Below, piece after piece: positions 34,278-43,754 of a stretch of 64,000 nt of DNA. This DNA comes from an uncultured Lactobacillus sp. (GTDB lineage Bacteria > Bacillota > Bacilli > Lactobacillales > Lactobacillaceae). The DNA is taken from positions 1 to 64,000 of the forward strand of contig CAMKZU010000002.1 of NCBI GenBank assembly GCA_946477855.1, given 5' to 3'. Position 1 is the stretch's first letter; every line of letters begins with the position of its first letter. Below the pieces are notes generated by a model, which was given only the letters and a program-made list of their open reading frames with translations, did no database searches and was not told the origin of the DNA. A program made the position numbers and the translations under genes.

Positions 34278-35074
34278 TGTTTGCATACGGATTTATGAGA
34301 AATGCCTTTTTGGCAAGTACGTTTATTGCAATAACCTGTGGTACTGTCGGTGTCTATGTTGTTGCACGAAATTTTAGTTTTCTGGCACATACGCTGTCAG
34401 AAATTGGTTTTGCCGGAGCAGCATTTGCCGTTTGGTTGGGAATTGGACCTTTATGGGGCATGCTTTTATTTACTTTGCTTGGTTCAATTGGTGTTGGCGA
34501 GCTGTCCCTGCACAGTGAGCAAAAAGAATCATCAATTAGTGCAATTTCTGCATTATTTACTGGTTTAGGTGTGCTTTTTCTAGCAATTTCTGGCGCAAAT
34601 AGTAATTACGCTACCAATATTTTGTTTGGCAGCATCATTGGGGTTGATCATCAGGGTGTAATGCAATTGGTAATTTTATCAATTATTGTGCTACTCTTAA
34701 TTTTTAGCATTCAGCGGCAATTAAACTTTGATTCTTTTGACCATATTGGTGCTCTTGCGCACGGGGTAAAAACTAATTTCATCAGTGTGATTTTTTTAAT
34801 TGCTTTGGCAATGTCCGTTTCAATTGGTGCCCAAATTGTTGGCTCACTGTTAGTTTTTATTTTGTTAACTCTACCGCCGGCAACTGCCAATTATCTTGGT
34901 AAAACTATCCCAGCAATGATCGCTTGGTCTGTCTTTTTTGCGTTGATTGGCGTATGGCTGGGACTATACTTAGGCTATATTACTAATTTACCCGTTACAT
35001 TTTTTATAGCGGTTTTCGAAGTTGCAGTGTATCTTGTTACCTATTTCACACATATTATCAAGCATAAACTATAG
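34277..35074 (+). CDS. Metal ABC transporter permease (ABC-3 / ZnuB-MntB family)
   Basis: 265 residues, seven to nine membrane helices, with the family motifs FLAHTLSEIGFAGAAFA and SIGAQIVGSLLVFILLTLPPATA. It forms the channel for Mn or Zn import. The ATG overlaps the ATPase stop codon (TAATG). It is the last gene of the operon; only a weak hairpin without a clear T run follows (about 35107-35126). Confidence 0.92.
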   Translation: MFAYGFMRNAFLASTFIAITCGTVGVYVVARNFSFLAHTLSEIGFAGAAFAVWLGIGPLWGMLLFTLLGSIGVGELSLHSEQKESSISAISALFTGLGVLFLAISGANSNYATNILFGSIIGVDHQGVMQLVILSIIVLLLIFSIQRQLNFDSFDHIGALAHGVKTNFISVIFLIALAMSVSIGAQIVGSLLVFILLTLPPATANYLGKTIPAMIAWSVFFALIGVWLGLYLGYITNLPVTFFIAVFEVAVYLVTYFTHIIKHKL

Positions 35075-35182
35075 GGTATCTAAGTAATTTTTATTTAAAA
35101 GTTTGCTTTTCACTATCTTGTGAAAAATCATACAGTTATAACGCCGTTATTTGAACATTTCTTTTTAAATTTCACTAACTTT

Positions 35183-35204
35183 TGTAAGCATTTACATGTA
35201 TAAT
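35183..35204 (+). promoter_or_regulatory. cre-like dyad overlapping the lactate oxidase promoter
   Basis: TGTAAGCATTTACA (35183-35196) fits the CcpA cre consensus except at the central CG and has perfect TGTAA/TTACA arms. It abuts TATAAT (35199-35204). Binding there should repress. Confidence 0.5.
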
Positions 35205-35241
35205 AGGAAGTGGAAATATTATAGAAAAAGGAGTTTTTAAA

Positions 35242-36471
35242 ATGACATCATATTATAACGGTTTTCCCCAAAGCGATCGTGATGAAGCAATCGATATGAT
35301 TAATCTCGATGAACTCGAGGAACGTGCAAAGAAGGTCATGCCGGAAGGGGCATATTATTATATTGCTTCTGGTTCTGAAAATGAATGGACATGGCGTAAT
35401 AACATCTCTGCCTTTAATCATTTTCAAATTGTCCCACGTGCTTTGACTAATATGGATCACCCACAACTTGATACTGAGTTTATGGGTATGAAGTTAAAAA
35501 CACCAGTGATGATTTCACCAATCGCTTGTCACGGCATCGCTCACAAGGATGCGGAGATTGCCACTCAGAAGGGTGCTGCTGCAGCAGGTGCATTATTCTC
35601 ATCAAGTACATACGCTAACAAGAGTGTTGAGGATATAGCAGCTGCTGCACCAGATGCTCCGCGTTTCTTCCAGCTTTACCTTAGTAAAGACTGGGGCTTT
35701 AACAAGATGGTTTTTGATGCAGTTAAAAAAGCTGGCTACAAGGGAATTTTCCTTACTGTAGACGCTTTGGTATCAGGCTTTCGTGAAGCTAACCTTAGAA
35801 CTAAGTTTGCTTACCCTGTTCCACTAGACTTCTTTACTCGTTATCAAGGAGCAAAGGGTGAAGGTCAAACTGTTGCTCAAATGTATGCTTCTTCTGCACA
35901 AAAGATCGGTCCAGAGGACATTAAACGCATTAAGGAAATGTCTGGTTTGCCAGTATTTGTTAAAGGTGTTGTTTGTGCTGAAGATGCCTACTTGGCTATG
36001 GGTGCCGGTGCTGATGGTATTTATGTAACTAACCATGGTGGTCGTGAAGTTGACTGTGGTCCTGCAACAATTGATATGTTGCCTGAAATTGCTAAAGCTG
36101 TTAACCACCGTGTACCAATCGTCTTTGATTCCGGTGTTCGTCGTGGTTCTCATGTCTTTAAGGCATTAGCTCTTGGTGCCGATATGGTCGGTATTGGTCG
36201 TCCATATCTCTATGGTTTAGCACTAGGTGGTGCTAAAGGTGTTCAATCAGTTATTGAACAACTCAATCAAGAATTATTAATTGATATGCAATTAACCGGC
36301 TGCAAGACAATTGAAGATGTCAAGCACGCTAAGATTACTCATATCAATTACACTGCTGACAACTTGAAGTCAAATACTGATCCTTCAAGAGTTAAGCCTT
36401 ATCCAGTAACTGCTGAAAATCAATTAAAAGAAAATGATTCAGACGCTGTCACTGGTGCTTCACAAGCTTAA
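35242..36471 (+). CDS. FMN-dependent L-lactate oxidase-type enzyme with C-terminal flavinylation tag
   Basis: 409 residues of the alpha-hydroxy-acid oxidase family, which oxidises L-lactate to pyruvate and reduces O2 to H2O2. Visible landmarks are YYIASGSENEWT (substrate Tyr), QLYLSKDWGFN, TVDALVSGFREANLR and the catalytic TNHGGREVD (His/Arg). GVRRGSHVFKALALGADMVGIGRPYLY binds the FMN phosphate. The family normally ends soon after the barrel. Here a polar tail runs on and ends in DAVTGAS-QA (401-409), a match to the ApbE motif D-x-x-[ST]-[GS]-A-[ST] that receives covalent FMN. It is monocistronic, with a cre-like site in its promoter and a terminator after it. Confidence 0.87.
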   Translation: MTSYYNGFPQSDRDEAIDMINLDELEERAKKVMPEGAYYYIASGSENEWTWRNNISAFNHFQIVPRALTNMDHPQLDTEFMGMKLKTPVMISPIACHGIAHKDAEIATQKGAAAAGALFSSSTYANKSVEDIAAAAPDAPRFFQLYLSKDWGFNKMVFDAVKKAGYKGIFLTVDALVSGFREANLRTKFAYPVPLDFFTRYQGAKGEGQTVAQMYASSAQKIGPEDIKRIKEMSGLPVFVKGVVCAEDAYLAMGAGADGIYVTNHGGREVDCGPATIDMLPEIAKAVNHRVPIVFDSGVRRGSHVFKALALGADMVGIGRPYLYGLALGGAKGVQSVIEQLNQELLIDMQLTGCKTIEDVKHAKITHINYTADNLKSNTDPSRVKPYPVTAENQLKENDSDAVTGASQA

Positions 36472-36485
36472 TTAAAATAAATAAT

Positions 36486-36538
36486 AAAACCACTCCACAT
36501 ATTTTAGCTTTTTAAACTAGAATAGGGAGTGGTTTTTT
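36486..36538 (+). terminator. Terminator of the lactate oxidase gene
   Basis: Eleven-base stem AAAACCACTCC / GGAGTGGTTTT around a 29-nt AT-rich loop, then a T run. Confidence 0.8.
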
Positions 36539-36632
36539 ATTGCTTAAAAAAGTATAGCTATTAAGTAATATTTGTAATTTTATTTTTATATCTTTATAAT
36601 TGCTATCATAAAAATAAATGTGGAGGAAAAAT

Positions 36633-38123
36633 ATGAAGAAAGCGTGGAGATTGATTGAAGCACTGCTTGTGACAGTTTTAATGTTAACTATAGTGCCTCA
36701 AAAAACAAGTGCAGCTGACAAGCAGGAAGCAAGAACTGATAATTATCTGCGAAATGTCAAGCGCAAGGGTGAATTGGTGATGGGAACTAGTCCCGATTTT
36801 CCTCCTTACGAATTTGTCAAAAACGTTAATGGCAAATCTAAAGTTGTGGGCATGGATATTGAAGTCGGCAAAAAAGTTGCCCGCGATATGGGCGTGAAAC
36901 TTGTTGTGCGGACAATGGATTTTGACTCTCTATTAGTAGCTCTTGAAACTGGAAAAGTAGACATGGTTATTTCAGGAATGGACGCAACACCCAAAAGAGC
37001 ACAAAGTGTAGATTTTAGCCGTGCATATTATAAAAGTGGTCAAAACCTGTTGATCAGGACTGAAGATCAGGATAAATACCACGATTATAAATCTTTTGCT
37101 GGTAAGGCAATAGGTGCCCAAACTGGCAGTATGCAAGCTACTTTAATTAAGCAGCAGGCTAAGAAATCTAAGTTGAAAACCATGGATAAAGATAATGATT
37201 TAGTCCTTGGTTTAAAAACGCACAAGTTTGACGCCGTAGCTGTTGATAAGGCTACGGCAGAAGCTTTTGCCAAAAATACTTCGGGGATTATGGTCATTCC
37301 GTCTGGCTTTAAGGTTGATTCTGCCGGCTCCGCAATTGCTTTTCATAAAGGAGCTAAGAGTTTAGTTAAACAAGCTAATAAATCGATTGCTGAAATTAAG
37401 CAAAAAGATTTAATTAATCAAAAATATTTACCTAAGGCGGGTAAATATTTAGCTGGAGGCAAAAGCAAAAAAGAAAACAAGGCTTCTAACTCCATGTGGG
37501 CATATAAAGACTTCTTTATTGCTGGTGTAGGGTATACCTTGTTTATTTCTGCTATTTCAGTATTTTTTGGCTTTTTACTAGGGGCAATATTGGCATTTAT
37601 GCGGCTAGGGCGCAATCAAATAGCCCGGTCTGTTGCCACCGCATACATAGAATTCGTCCGCGGGACACCTTTAATGGTACAACTACTATTTATTTATTTT
37701 GGCCTCGGCTTAATCATCAATATTCCAGCCTTACTGTCTGGTATTATTGCGGTTTCCCTTAATTCAGCTGCCTATGTGGCAGAAGTTATTCGTTCGGGAA
37801 TTAGCTCCATCGCTGTTGGTCAGACAGAAGCTTCTCGTTCTCTCGGACTTTCTCGCACTGCCACTATGCGCTATGTCATAATGCCCCAGGCAATGAAAAA
37901 TATTTGGCCGGCTCTGGGAAATGAGTTTGTATCGTTGATTAAGGAAAGCTCCATTGTTTCGGTAATTGGTGTTAAAGATTTAATTTATCAATCACGGATA
38001 GTTCAAGCCGATACATACCGCGGGGTTATGCCATTGGTAATTACAATGATTTTATATTTCATCATTACTTTTGGCCTATCTAGCTTAATGAAAGTATTTG
38101 AAAGGAAAATGAATCATGACTGA
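36633..38123 (+). CDS. Amino-acid ABC transporter, fused substrate-binding protein and permease
   Basis: 496 residues. A signal/anchor sequence (1-30) precedes a family-3 solute-binding domain (about 45-270; [44 protein letters not shown]). A Lys/Asn linker leads to a HisM-type permease domain (about 295-495) with the EAA loop [24 protein letters not shown]. Such fusions serve glutamine/polar amino-acid import in lactobacilli; the specific amino acid is not readable. ATG 36633 has GGAGGA upstream. The 3' end overlaps the ATPase gene by 8 nt. Confidence 0.92.
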   Translation: MKKAWRLIEALLVTVLMLTIVPQKTSAADKQEARTDNYLRNVKRKGELVMGTSPDFPPYEFVKNVNGKSKVVGMDIEVGKKVARDMGVKLVVRTMDFDSLLVALETGKVDMVISGMDATPKRAQSVDFSRAYYKSGQNLLIRTEDQDKYHDYKSFAGKAIGAQTGSMQATLIKQQAKKSKLKTMDKDNDLVLGLKTHKFDAVAVDKATAEAFAKNTSGIMVIPSGFKVDSAGSAIAFHKGAKSLVKQANKSIAEIKQKDLINQKYLPKAGKYLAGGKSKKENKASNSMWAYKDFFIAGVGYTLFISAISVFFGFLLGAILAFMRLGRNQIARSVATAYIEFVRGTPLMVQLLFIYFGLGLIINIPALLSGIIAVSLNSAAYVAEVIRSGISSIAVGQTEASRSLGLSRTATMRYVIMPQAMKNIWPALGNEFVSLIKESSIVSVIGVKDLIYQSRIVQADTYRGVMPLVITMILYFIITFGLSSLMKVFERKMNHD

Positions 38124-38865
38124 TAAATCACCGGTAATAAAAGTTGAACATTTGCAAAAAAGCTTTGGCAATAATAAAGTTCTCAAAGATATTAATGCAG
38201 AGGTCAACGAGGGGCAGGTTATCTGCTTAATTGGTCCATCTGGTGCAGGGAAAAGTACTTTTTTGCGTTGCTTGAACTTGTTAGACCAACCGTCATCCGG
38301 CAAAGTCATTTTTGAAAATAAGGAATTGACCGCACTGAGTGAAGACCAACTTGATCAGTTACGTGAAAAAATGGGGATGGTGTTTCAGCAGTTTAACTTG
38401 TTCCCGCATATGAGTATTATTGAAAATATCAAGCTAGCGCCAATGAAAGTAAAAGGTATGTCCAGTAAAGATGCTGAAGCTAAGGGACTTGAGCTTTTGC
38501 GGCAAGTAGGCTTGGAAGATAAAGCCGACGCTTTTCCAGCTAGTCTGTCAGGAGGTCAGCAGCAGCGTGTTGCTATAGCACGTGCCCTAGCAATGGATCC
38601 TGAAGTGATGCTTTTTGATGAGCCGACATCTGCTCTTGATCCGGAAATGGTAGGAGAAGTACTTAAAGTCATGCAGGATTTGGCACAAAAAGGGATGACT
38701 ATGGTAGTAGTAACTCACGAAATGGGTTTTGCTAAAAATGTGGCAGATGAAGTATGGTTTATGGCGGATGGGTATATTCAAGAAAAAGCTGCTCCCCAAC
38801 AATTTTTTACTCAGCCACAGACTCAGCGCGCTCAGGACTTTTTAGCAAGAGTGCTAGAAGCATAA
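38116..38865 (+). CDS. Polar amino-acid ABC transporter ATP-binding protein (GlnQ-like)
   Basis: 249 residues. Walker A is [15 protein letters not shown]-loop FQQFNLF, signature [17 protein letters not shown], Walker [16 protein letters not shown], and the switch is VTHEMGFA. It energises the fused binding/permease protein with which it overlaps by 8 nt. An M20 deacylase gene follows 13 nt later in the same operon. Confidence 0.94.
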   Translation: MTDKSPVIKVEHLQKSFGNNKVLKDINAEVNEGQVICLIGPSGAGKSTFLRCLNLLDQPSSGKVIFENKELTALSEDQLDQLREKMGMVFQQFNLFPHMSIIENIKLAPMKVKGMSSKDAEAKGLELLRQVGLEDKADAFPASLSGGQQQRVAIARALAMDPEVMLFDEPTSALDPEMVGEVLKVMQDLAQKGMTMVVVTHEMGFAKNVADEVWFMADGYIQEKAAPQQFFTQPQTQRAQDFLARVLEA

Positions 38866-38878
38866 AAAGGGGATAAAT

Positions 38879-40021
38879 ATGGAAAAAGCGCGTGCACTTA
38901 AAATTCTGACGGACTTAATGGCGATAAATTCAGCTAATGACCATGAGAGTGTGGTTGCCGACTATCTGACTTCATTGTTTGAACAGTATTCTGTTCAGAT
39001 TGTTAGAGTGTCTTATTCTGCTGGTAGAGATAATCTGGTTATTACGATTGGTGATCATGGTCCGCTTCTGGGCTTTTCTGGACATGAAGATGTGGTTTCT
39101 GCAGGAGAATTGTCTAACTGGCATACACCGCCGTTTACACCCACTATTAAAGATGACAAAATTTATGGTCGGGGCGCAAGTGATATGAAATCCGGTCTGG
39201 CAGCGATGGTAGTGGCAATGCTGGACTTACTTGAAAGTGGTAAGGATTTGCCGGGACGTATTAGACTGTTAGCTTCTGTAGGTGAAGAAACCGGAGAATA
39301 CGGTGCAGCCCAACTGGTTAAAGAGGGTTACGCCTCTGATTTAGACGGACTGGTAATTGGCGAGCCCTCGAACTTTGATGTTCGCGTTACACATAAGGGA
39401 GTGATTGATTATTATGTTTACTCTCAAGGAGTGTGCGTTCATTCTTCAACTCCTGAAAAGGGTAAAAATGCCATTATGCCTCTTATTTCTTTTGCTCAAG
39501 AGGCTCAGCAATTAATGTCTAGTCACCAAAAGCAAGATCCCGTTTTAGGATCTTTAACACACGTAATTAGTCAAATTCATGGTGGCAGTCAAATTAATTC
39601 AGTGCCTGACAGAGCGTGGTTATCAGGCAATATTAGAACGACACCTTTATATCCTAACCAGCAAATTTACGCTGAACTTGAACGTATTATTGCTGATCTC
39701 AATGAACAAGGAGCGCAGCTTAATATCCGCTACAGCTTTCCTGAAGTGCCACTTCCTGACCAATCTGGAAGTAAATTAGCTAAACTGGCACGGCAAGTAG
39801 TGCAGCAGAAAATCGGGCGGCCGAGCCAATTTACAGCAGGAACCGGCGCAACAGATGCTTCGGAATATATTCAAGCAGGAGATTTTCCTATTATTATTCT
39901 AGGACCTGCAGCAGGAACAACGGACCATGAACCAAATGAATTTGTTGAAATAGCGGCATATTTAGATGGGTGCCGTCTTTATCAAGAAATGGCATGGGAA
40001 TTCTGGAATTCAAATATATAA
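38879..40021 (+). CDS. M20-family peptidase / ArgE-DapE-type deacylase
   Basis: 380 residues. Metal and catalytic motifs are GFSGHEDVVSAGELSNW (HxD, with Glu between), YGRGASDMKSG (bridging Asp), SVGEETGEYGA (catalytic and metal Glu), VIGEPS, and a final H in GTTDHEPNEF. The family removes acyl groups from amino acids or cleaves dipeptides (succinyl-diaminopimelate, acetylornithine). The substrate of this one is uncertain. Cotranscription with an amino-acid ABC transporter suggests that it processes the imported compound. Confidence 0.87.
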   Translation: MEKARALKILTDLMAINSANDHESVVADYLTSLFEQYSVQIVRVSYSAGRDNLVITIGDHGPLLGFSGHEDVVSAGELSNWHTPPFTPTIKDDKIYGRGASDMKSGLAAMVVAMLDLLESGKDLPGRIRLLASVGEETGEYGAAQLVKEGYASDLDGLVIGEPSNFDVRVTHKGVIDYYVYSQGVCVHSSTPEKGKNAIMPLISFAQEAQQLMSSHQKQDPVLGSLTHVISQIHGGSQINSVPDRAWLSGNIRTTPLYPNQQIYAELERIIADLNEQGAQLNIRYSFPEVPLPDQSGSKLAKLARQVVQQKIGRPSQFTAGTGATDASEYIQAGDFPIIILGPAAGTTDHEPNEFVEIAAYLDGCRLYQEMAWEFWNSNI

Positions 40022-40025
40022 AAAT

Positions 40026-40061
40026 AAAACCCGCTTCTTAAATAAGTCAGAAGTGGGTTTT
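40026..40061. terminator. Bidirectional terminator between the M20 gene and pepF
   Basis: Thirteen-base stem with one G.U pair (40026-40038 with 40049-40061); T-rich on both sides. Confidence 0.8.
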
Positions 40062-40122
40062 GATGTAAGAAATTATAATTTTACATACTTGTTATATTAT
40101 TTGTTGTTAAAAGGTGCAAGTA

Positions 40123-41928
40123 TTAACTGAAATTATTTTGAACAATTTCCTTAAATTCAGCTAAGCGTTTAGCAAAAGTGGCAAATGCTTCTTCCAAATA
40201 TTCAGGTTGAGTCATGTCAACGCCTGCTTTTTTCATGATTTCAACCGGATAGTCACTTGAACCAGATTTTAAAAAGTTAATGTAAGCTGTCGTTTGTTCT
40301 TCGGTGCCATGAACAACGTTGTTAGCTAAAGCTGTAGCTGCAGCAAAACCTGTAGCATACTGGTAGACGTAGAAATTGTAGTAAAAGTGTGGGATTCTGG
40401 TCCACTCTTTGGCAATTTCTCCACCCGGTTCAACGCAATCGCCATAGTAGCGCTGGTTAAGTTCACCATAGCATTTATTTAGCCGGTCAGCAGTTAAAGG
40501 CTCACCCTGAGCATCCATTTCGTGAATTTTTTGTTCAAATTCGGCGAATTGAGCTTGTCTGAATAAAGTCCCTTTAAATGAATCTAAGTAGTAATTAAGG
40601 ACAAATGCACGTGTTTTAGGATCTTTTACATGGGCTAAAAAGTATTCGGTTAAGATGTTTTCGTTAGTAGTTGAGGCAATTTCGGCAACAAATATAGGAT
40701 AATTACCATAAACGTAAGGCTGGTTTTGCCTTGTATACATACTGTGAACTGAATGCCCCGTTTCGTGTACTAAAGTATAAAGAGAATCAATATTATCCTC
40801 CCAGTTAAGGAGTTCGTAAGCGTCTGTATCATAACAACCACCGGAATAAGCACCTGTAACTTTATTTTTTGATTCAACGACATCAATTACCCGATTATTG
40901 AAAATATAGTCTACCTGTTTTAAATAATCTGCTCCAAGTGGTTGCAACGCTTTTTGCGCTTCCGCTTTGGCTGCGTCAAATGTATAGCTTAAAGATGGTT
41001 TGCCTGTCAGGGGCACATAGATGTCCCACATTTGCAGGTCTTTTAAACCTAAAATTTGTTTACGCAGAGCCACATATTCATGTAGTAAGTCTATATGCTT
41101 GTTTACCTCTGCAATTAAGGTATCGTAAACAGCTGCCGGTACATTATTTTCATTGATCGCACAATCGCGGGCTGACTTATAATGATGAACGCGTGCATAA
41201 TAGTTATGCTTTTTGACTACTCCAGAAAGAGTGGCCGCCAATGAGTTTTGGTATTGACCGTATGTGGCATACATGACATCAAAAGCTTCCTTGCGGATAG
41301 TTCTGTTTTGCGATTGGATTAGTAAGGAATATAATCCTTCCGATAATTGCACCATTTCGCCGTCATCATTTTGCGTATAACCAAATTCCATGTCCGAATT
41401 AGTCAGCACATTATAGGTGTTTTCAGAAGCAGACATTGCATCTCCAGCATCGGCAACTAATTTTTCTTCTTGAGCAGATAAAGTATATGGTCGCATTCTG
41501 GTAATCTGATCCAATAAATGATTGTAATCAGCTAGTCTTGGTTCTTCGCGTTTAAAGGCGGCTAATTTCTCAGGGGAAAGGCTTAAAATTGCAGGAGCCA
41601 TAAAAGCGGTAGCGGCATCAAATTGATTGGCTAGTCCTTGTACTTGAGAAACTAAACCTAAATAGTGGGCATCTTTGGTATCGACATCACTGGACAAACT
41701 GGCATAAGTATAAACTTTTTCCAAGTGGCGAGTAACTGCAAATATTTGCGTAATCCCGTCATATAAAGAGGTTCCCGAAGTAGTAAAATTATCTTTGATA
41801 GTGCTTAAAGCTGGTATTTCTTTTTTAACACGTGTATATTCATCTTCCCAGTCTTCATCAGATTTGAATATTCTGGTTAAGTCCCATTTAAGATTTTCAG
41901 GGACGTCTTTTCTTTTAGGAATTGTCAT
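40123..41928 (-). CDS. pepF: Oligoendopeptidase F (M3B metallopeptidase)
   Basis: 601 residues, the standard PepF size. The zinc motif HETGH lies at 388-392, followed by the third ligand in EIASTTNENIL. The N-terminal helical domain begins RKDVPENLKWDLTRIF, as in other PepF proteins. It is a cytosolic peptidase that cuts peptides of roughly 7-17 residues and takes part in nitrogen supply and protein turnover. Single gene; AAAGGAGA lies before the ATG. Confidence 0.95.
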   Translation of the reverse strand: MTIPKRKDVPENLKWDLTRIFKSDEDWEDEYTRVKKEIPALSTIKDNFTTSGTSLYDGITQIFAVTRHLEKVYTYASLSSDVDTKDAHYLGLVSQVQGLANQFDAATAFMAPAILSLSPEKLAAFKREEPRLADYNHLLDQITRMRPYTLSAQEEKLVADAGDAMSASENTYNVLTNSDMEFGYTQNDDGEMVQLSEGLYSLLIQSQNRTIRKEAFDVMYATYGQYQNSLAATLSGVVKKHNYYARVHHYKSARDCAINENNVPAAVYDTLIAEVNKHIDLLHEYVALRKQILGLKDLQMWDIYVPLTGKPSLSYTFDAAKAEAQKALQPLGADYLKQVDYIFNNRVIDVVESKNKVTGAYSGGCYDTDAYELLNWEDNIDSLYTLVHETGHSVHSMYTRQNQPYVYGNYPIFVAEIASTTNENILTEYFLAHVKDPKTRAFVLNYYLDSFKGTLFRQAQFAEFEQKIHEMDAQGEPLTADRLNKCYGELNQRYYGDCVEPGGEIAKEWTRIPHFYYNFYVYQYATGFAAATALANNVVHGTEEQTTAYINFLKSGSSDYPVEIMKKAGVDMTQPEYLEEAFATFAKRLAEFKEIVQNNFS

Positions 41929-42077
41929 ATAAATTCTCCTTTTTTGATCTATTTAAGTAAATTATACTAAAGAATAAAAAATAAGATATTATTAATTATA
42001 AGTGATATTATTTTAATTCAAGTTTGAAAGTGATAAAAATATAACATGGAAAACTACGAAAGGGATTAAATAGAGTA

Positions 42078-43259
42078 ATGAATTCAAACTCAAAACGCAG
42101 AGAGGACTATCATAAAAAGCGTTCTTCTCTGAATCTTCATCGTAATCTTGCTTTAGCAGCACCGTCTAAGGTTTTTAAAGGTAGTGTTTGTGCCCGAATA
42201 GTTGGTATTTTATTGGTTCTATGTGTCAGCTTTGGTTTAGCTTGGGCAGCTCATATGTATTTTGCTTTACATAGCGCAATAGATGGTAATGGTGGCAACT
42301 ATGCCACTTCTGCTAGAATTGCCAACAAGCAGCCGATTTCCGTTTTGATTCTTGGTGTCGATCAGGGACTAGAGGGGCGCCACGATAAAGGCAATTCGGA
42401 CACTATTATTTTAGCTACTGCCAATCCTAGTAAGAATAAAGCGACAATGACTTCTATTCCTCGTGATACCCTTGCTAACATTTTAGGTGATCCAGGAAAT
42501 AAGTACAACATGTTTCGGGTTAATTCAGCTTATGGCGTTGGCGGCAGCTCTGCTTCTATGAGAACAGTTTCTGCTTTAATTGGCGTACCAATTCATTATT
42601 ATGTTGAAGTTAATATGAAGGCGTTAAAGAGCTTGGTTAATGCGGTTGGGGGAGTCGACGTTAAAGTACCATTTAGTTTTTCTTATGATTGGTGCGATTT
42701 TCATAAAGGAAAACAACATTTAAACGGGCGTCACGCAGTTGCTTATGTCAGAATGCGTCATGATGATCCTCGAGGTGATTATGGTAGACAAATGCGCCAG
42801 AGGCAAGTCATTACAGCGGTCGTTCATAAGGCAATTTCTGTTGACTCAATTGCTAATTACCGTAAACTAGTTAATATTTTTTCTAAGTATGTCAAAACAA
42901 ACCTGACTTTCAATGACATGTTGGCTCTAGCGCTCACTTACCGTGGCTGCTCTGAAAACATTGCTAGCGGTTATATTCAAGGTCACGATGCCTGGATCAA
43001 TGGTTCTTCCATTCAAGTTGCCTCTACTCAGCAATTACAAAAGGCATCTGACAAGATACGTGACAATCTTGACTTGGAAAAGAAAGTATTGGATAATGAT
43101 GAAACGAAGCTCAACAAGCTAAACGAGCAAAATAACCATATTAAGTGGAAGGACCCTAATCCGTTTACGAATTATCAAATTTATCATTCAGTAGTAACTG
43201 ATGAAACAAATAACAATTCTACGGGAAACACCGGTGGCAATAATACTACTGGTCAATAG
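42078..43259 (+). CDS. LytR-CpsA-Psr (LCP) family cell-wall polymer ligase
   Basis: 393 residues. It has a cytosolic Lys/Arg-rich tail of about 45 residues, one membrane helix (about 48-72) and an extracellular LCP domain. Typical blocks are ISVLILGVDQG, NSDTIILATANPSKNKATMTSIPRDT, INMK-like VEVNMKALKSLVNAVGGVDVKVP and YVRMRHDDPRGDYGRQMRQRQVI. LCP enzymes transfer teichoic acids or polysaccharides from lipid carriers to peptidoglycan. The C-terminus ends in an Asn/Thr/Gly-rich tail. A small membrane-protein gene follows 29 nt later. Confidence 0.93.
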   Translation: MNSNSKRREDYHKKRSSLNLHRNLALAAPSKVFKGSVCARIVGILLVLCVSFGLAWAAHMYFALHSAIDGNGGNYATSARIANKQPISVLILGVDQGLEGRHDKGNSDTIILATANPSKNKATMTSIPRDTLANILGDPGNKYNMFRVNSAYGVGGSSASMRTVSALIGVPIHYYVEVNMKALKSLVNAVGGVDVKVPFSFSYDWCDFHKGKQHLNGRHAVAYVRMRHDDPRGDYGRQMRQRQVITAVVHKAISVDSIANYRKLVNIFSKYVKTNLTFNDMLALALTYRGCSENIASGYIQGHDAWINGSSIQVASTQQLQKASDKIRDNLDLEKKVLDNDETKLNKLNEQNNHIKWKDPNPFTNYQIYHSVVTDETNNNSTGNTGGNNTTGQ

Positions 43260-43288
43260 TTATTTCTTAAAGAAGGAGGAAAATAAAC

Positions 43289-43648
43289 ATGCGTAAGCAA
43301 TCGACGTTTTTAATTGCTTATGGGACAATATCAGCACTTATTGCGTTTATTGCCGTATTATTCATTTGCTTACGCACGTTGCACTGGAATCTGTCAATCT
43401 CTATTTTGGTTGCAAGCGTATTTGCCTTATTTTTCTTTATTCTTTCCTGGTTTCGGGGACATGCTTCTGCTGAAATCAAACGGATTACACGTGAATTTCA
43501 TTTAACTAATGAAGATTTAGCTAATATTACTGGAATGAAAGCAAGCGACTTTCCAATTTACAATAATAAACTGCAATTAATTTTGCCTAAGCGTTATTGG
43601 CCTAAAATATTGGATGCTCTGCAGAAATATGAACAAGAAAGAAAGTAA
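43289..43648 (+). CDS. Small membrane protein of unknown function
   Basis: 119 residues. Two membrane helices (about 7-30 and 35-55) are followed by a soluble basic domain with HLTNEDLANITGMKASDFPIYNNKLQLILPKRYW. I do not recognise a family. A GGAGG site precedes the ATG and a terminator follows the gene. It is very probably in one operon with the upstream LCP gene, so an envelope role is plausible but not shown. Confidence 0.6.
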   Translation: MRKQSTFLIAYGTISALIAFIAVLFICLRTLHWNLSISILVASVFALFFFILSWFRGHASAEIKRITREFHLTNEDLANITGMKASDFPIYNNKLQLILPKRYWPKILDALQKYEQERK

Positions 43649-43675
43649 AAGATGGGTAAATCGCCCATCTTTTTT
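43647..43675 (+). terminator. Terminator of the LCP operon
   Basis: Ten-base stem AAAAGATGGG / CCCATCTTTT with a T run. Confidence 0.85.
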
Positions 43676-43754
43676 AATTTGCGCGCACATAGGGCAATGG
43701 TAGGTTAGCTATAATACAAGTGAGATATTTTAAATAAACCAAGGGAGATGTAGG

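Noticed and set aside
39838-39858. GTGAT-like stretch in the M20 deacylase resembling a flavinylation motif
   Set aside because: The obligatory Asp three residues before the Thr is missing (A-G-T-G-A-T), and the segment lies inside the catalytic domain, so it is not an ApbE site.
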